Positions 3,930 to 6,872 of a stretch of DNA of 6,872 nucleotides are shown here, in pieces; the stretch's first letter is position 1, and every line of letters starts with the position of its first letter. Origin of the DNA: Candidatus Nealsoniibacteriota bacterium (GTDB lineage Bacteria > Patescibacteriota > Minisyncoccia > Minisyncoccales > RBG-13-42-11). The stretch spans positions 1 through 6,872 of the forward strand of contig PWRH01000051.1 in assembly GCA_003556525.1 (NCBI GenBank), given 5' to 3'. Below the pieces are notes generated by a model. That model had not been told where the DNA came from and made no database searches. It saw only the letters and a list, made by a program, of their open reading frames with translations. Made by a program: the position numbers and the translations under genes.

Positions 3930-6872
3930 CTAACTTTTATTTTCTCTTCTAAAGCCGGTTCCGGCCGGAATAAGTTTACCGATAATAACGTTTTCTTTAA
4001 GTCCCCTTAATTTATCTTCCTTGCCTTCCAAAGAAGCTTTAATCAAAACTCTTGATGTTTCCTGAAATGAAGCTGCTGACAAAAAGCTGTCTGTTGCCAG
4101 AGCAACTCTTGAAATTCCAAGTAAAATCGGTAAAGCTTTAGCCGGTTTTTTCTTTTCTTTTTTTAATCGTTCATTATCCTCCTGAAACTTAATATCCTCT
4201 ATAATTTCACCGACAGAAAAAAGAGAGTCTCCCGGGTCTTTAACTTTTACCCTGGAAAACATCTGCCGTGATATTATCTCAACGTGCTTATCGTGAATGG
4301 ATACTCCCTGAGAAGCGTAAATTTTTTGTATCTCTTTAACAATATAGCGTTGAGTTTCTTCTTTACCTCTAAGCTTAAAGAAGTCTTTTAAGTCCAAACT
4401 TCCTTCACAAAGCTGATCTCCCTTTTTAACTTTTTCTCCCTGATTAACCCATATGGCAACTTTTTCCGGAACCCTGTATTCAACTATTTCCATTTTCTTG
4501 CCCGCTGAAGTGGATTCTTCCGGCTTTATTTTAATAACCCTGTCTTTAATTTCCAAAACTTTTCCGTCAACCTGAGATATTTCCGCCATTCCACTTGGAA
4601 TCCTTGCCTCAAAAACCTCCTGAACCCTGGGCAAGCCCATAGTAATATCGCTTTCACCTGCCACTCCACCGGTATGGAAAGTTCTCATTGTCAGCTGTGT
4701 ACCCGGCTCTCCGATTGATTGCGCAGCTACAATACCAACTGCCTCACCCAACTTAACCGACTGATGAGTGCCTAAATCCCAGCCGTAGCATTGTTGGCAA
4801 AGCCCTCTGATGACTTTACAGCTCAAAGGAGACCTTATTCTAACCTCTTGAATTTCATTGTTTTCAGCTATTTTTTCGGATTTTTCCCAATCAATAATCT
4901 CTCCTTCATTGCAAACTCCTTTAATTTTATCCATGGCCACTCTTCCCAAAATTTTATAAATGAATTTTTGGCCTATTTCGTCGGAATCTTTTTTAGAAAC
5001 AATAAAACCGTCCTTGTCTTTACAGTCTTCTTCTGTAACTATAACCTCGTGACTAACATCAACCAATCTTCTTGTTAAATAACCTGCCGTAGAAGTTCTT
5101 AGGGCAGTGTCTGCAGTTCCTTTTCTTGCTCCGTGAGTTGAAATAAAATATTCCAAAACATTAAACCCTTCCTTAAAAGAATTCTTAACCGGCAATTCTA
5201 TAATTTGGCCTGCCGGATTAATTACCAGTCCTTTCATGCCTGCCATCTGAACCGGCTGACCCCAGGAACCTTTTGCCCCGGAATCAATAATTTGAAAAAC
5301 CGAACCGTCCTGATCCAAAGTTTTCGGCACCAACTCTTCTATCTTTCCCTTTACTCCCCCCCAAATTTCAATAACTTTTGATTCTTTTTCTTCTTTTGAG
5401 AGTAGTCCTTTTTTAAAATGCCCTTCTATTTGTTCCACCTCTTGTTCGGCCTCAGCCATAATTGCTTCCTTTTCTTTGGGAACAATTAAATCATCCATTC
5501 CCCAAGAAACACCGGACCAGGTTGAATGCTCAAAACCAAGCTCTTTAATTTTATCAAGAGTTTCTTTTGTTTTTTCAAGGTCGTACTTTTTAATAATTTC
5601 TCTAACAATTCCTTCCAAATGTTTTACTTTAACCAAGGAATTATGAAAAGGAAAACCTTCGGGCAAAGCTTCGTTAAAAATAATTCTGCCTGCAGTTGTT
5701 TCAATTAAACTTTCTTTTAAGCTAAGTCTTGTTTTTATTTTTGCCTGAAGATCAATTTCATCAAAATTATAAGCCAGAAGCACATCTTCTTTGCTTGAAA
5801 AAATCCTTCCTTCACCCTTTGCTTTTTCCTTAATTTTAGTTAAATAATAACAGCCGAGCGCAATGTCCTGATACAGGGTAACTATCGGTGTTCCTGTTGC
5901 AGGCTTAAGTAAATTCAAAATGGAAAGCATTATTTCTTTGGCCTCCTTTTGAGCGTCCAAAGAAAGAGGCAAGTGAACAGCCATTTGGTCTCCGTCAAAG
6001 TCGGCATTAAATGCCTTACAAACCATTGGATGAATTCTAAGGGCTTCTCCTTCAATTAATATCGGGTAAAAAGCCTGTATTCCCAAGCGATGAAGAGTCG
6101 GTGCCCGATTTAGCAAAACAAGCTTATCTTTAACAACCTCTTCAAGGTTGGCCCAAACTTCATCTGTTTCTTGTTCAATCAATCGCGAAGCTGACCTGAC
6201 ATTATAGGCCAATTCTTTTGCCAAAAGATTTTTAATTACAAAAGGCTTAAAAAGTTCCAAAGCCATTTTTTTCGGAATGCCCACTTGGTCAAACTTTAGT
6301 TCCGGACCAACAACAATAACCGATCTCCCTGAATAATCAACCCTTTTCCCGAGTAAATTCTGGCGAAACCTTCCCTGCTTTCCTTTTAAAATATCTGCCA
6401 ATGACTTAAGAAGCCGCTTACCTCCGGTAGTGGCAATGGTCATTGTTCCTTTTCTCATGCCGTTGTCAATTAAAGCGTCAACCGCCTCTTGAAGCATTCT
6501 TTTCTCATTTCTAATAATAACTTCGGGTGCACCTATTTCCAAAAGATATTTCAACCGATTATTTCTGTTAATCACTCTTCTGTAAAGATCATTAAGGTCT
6601 GAAGAAGCGTAACGGCCTCCGTCCAATTGAACCATCGGTCTTAAATCAGGCGGCAAAATAGGCAAAACACTTAAAAACATCCATTCCGGTCTTACTCCGG
6701 CCTTAATCATTTCTTCAAAAATCTTTAATCTTCCCAAAATTTTTCTTTTAGCTGCGGGCTGGGCATCTTCCATTTCTTTTTTCAATTCTTCCACCTTTTT
6801 TTTCAAATCAATTTTTTCAAAAAGATTTCTTAAAACCTCTGCCCCGGTTCCTGCCTCAAAAACTTCTCCATA
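3930..6872 (-). CDS. rpoC: DNA-directed RNA polymerase subunit beta' (980 C-terminal residues; 5' end off window)
   Basis: Beta' is the catalytic clamp subunit of RNA polymerase. The frame is open to the right edge, where the first visible residues are YGEVFEAGTGAEVL. By alignment of the active site to E. coli, about 170 N-terminal residues, including the first zinc site, are missing. Using visible-residue numbering, the sequence shows PEWMFLSVLPILPPDLRP (62-79), NRAPTLHRLG (255-264) and the Mg-binding NADFDGDQ (289-296; D291, D293, D295). It also shows the bridge-helix region FISTHGARKGTADTA (576-590), the second zinc site C617, C685, C692, C695, the conserved GEAVGIVAAQSIGEPGTQLT (709-728), the trigger loop RTFHTGG (730-736) and the C-terminal SFLSAASFQET (930-940). 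The trigger loop runs on without the large insertion of proteobacterial beta'. A TTG at 6806 is in frame but internal and is not a start. rpoB would be expected just upstream, off the window. ftsK follows. Confidence 0.98.
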   Translation of the reverse strand, partial: YGEVFEAGTGAEVLRNLFEKIDLKKKVEELKKEMEDAQPAAKRKILGRLKIFEEMIKAGVRPEWMFLSVLPILPPDLRPMVQLDGGRYASSDLNDLYRRVINRNNRLKYLLEIGAPEVIIRNEKRMLQEAVDALIDNGMRKGTMTIATTGGKRLLKSLADILKGKQGRFRQNLLGKRVDYSGRSVIVVGPELKFDQVGIPKKMALELFKPFVIKNLLAKELAYNVRSASRLIEQETDEVWANLEEVVKDKLVLLNRAPTLHRLGIQAFYPILIEGEALRIHPMVCKAFNADFDGDQMAVHLPLSLDAQKEAKEIMLSILNLLKPATGTPIVTLYQDIALGCYYLTKIKEKAKGEGRIFSSKEDVLLAYNFDEIDLQAKIKTRLSLKESLIETTAGRIIFNEALPEGFPFHNSLVKVKHLEGIVREIIKKYDLEKTKETLDKIKELGFEHSTWSGVSWGMDDLIVPKEKEAIMAEAEQEVEQIEGHFKKGLLSKEEKESKVIEIWGGVKGKIEELVPKTLDQDGSVFQIIDSGAKGSWGQPVQMAGMKGLVINPAGQIIELPVKNSFKEGFNVLEYFISTHGARKGTADTALRTSTAGYLTRRLVDVSHEVIVTEEDCKDKDGFIVSKKDSDEIGQKFIYKILGRVAMDKIKGVCNEGEIIDWEKSEKIAENNEIQEVRIRSPLSCKVIRGLCQQCYGWDLGTHQSVKLGEAVGIVAAQSIGEPGTQLTMRTFHTGGVAGESDITMGLPRVQEVFEARIPSGMAEISQVDGKVLEIKDRVIKIKPEESTSAGKKMEIVEYRVPEKVAIWVNQGEKVKKGDQLCEGSLDLKDFFKLRGKEETQRYIVKEIQKIYASQGVSIHDKHVEIISRQMFSRVKVKDPGDSLFSVGEIIEDIKFQEDNERLKKEKKKPAKALPILLGISRVALATDSFLSAASFQETSRVLIKASLEGKEDKLRGLKENVIIGKLIPAGTGFRRENKS

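Noticed and set aside
4791..5078. A 95-codon + strand reading frame antisense to rpoC
   Set aside because: It lies opposite the highly conserved beta' zinc-site and bridge-helix region and has no recognisable product, so it is a shadow of rpoC.
6804..6806. TTG as a start codon for rpoC
   Set aside because: The frame continues upstream to the window edge with recognisable beta' sequence (YGEVFEAGTGAEVL), so the TTG is an internal leucine codon and the gene is partial.

Overview
The window carries five protein-coding genes of core bacterial information processing and no RNA genes. On the + strand are the 3' end of ssb (1-244) and a complete rpsR (279-476), which fits the common bacterial order rpsF-ssb-rpsR with rpsF lying off the left edge. 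On the - strand, read right to left, are an rpoC open at the right edge (3930-6872), a complete ftsK/spoIIIE-type DNA translocase (1653-3872) and a complete recA (477-1469). The two blocks converge, and the stop codons of rpsR and recA are directly adjacent.

The DNA is A+T-rich, with long A and T tracts and lysine-rich proteins. The proteins sit at the compact end of their families: S18 has 65 residues, RecA has 330 and lacks the acidic tail, FtsK has 739 with a short linker, and RpoC has no large trigger-loop insertion. No start codon has a convincing Shine-Dalgarno sequence at normal spacing. The standard genetic code fits: no in-frame TGA has to be read through, and tryptophan is TGG. Together this suggests a small-genome bacterium, possibly Patescibacteria/CPR such as a parcubacterium. 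That placement is inferred from style and was not tested with a tree.

The coding content is ordinary. The most unusual stretch is the 183-bp gap between ftsK and recA. It holds a 61-bp tandem repeat with two full copies and one partial copy (1506-1652). Each full copy contains two perfect hairpins that share a TTTA loop. One base beyond the array lies a near-consensus sigma-70 promoter (TTTACA, 17 bp, TATAAT; 1504-1476) whose predicted +1 is the A of the recA ATG, so recA mRNA may be leaderless.

Functionally, RpoC is the catalytic clamp subunit of RNA polymerase. FtsK pumps chromosome ends through the division septum. RecA and SSB act together on single-stranded DNA in repair and recombination. 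S18 is part of the 30S subunit. ftsK follows rpoC after 57 bp with no clear promoter or terminator between them and may be cotranscribed, whereas recA appears to have its own promoter. I do not see a new multi-gene system here; the repeat-promoter arrangement upstream of recA is what deserves a second look.
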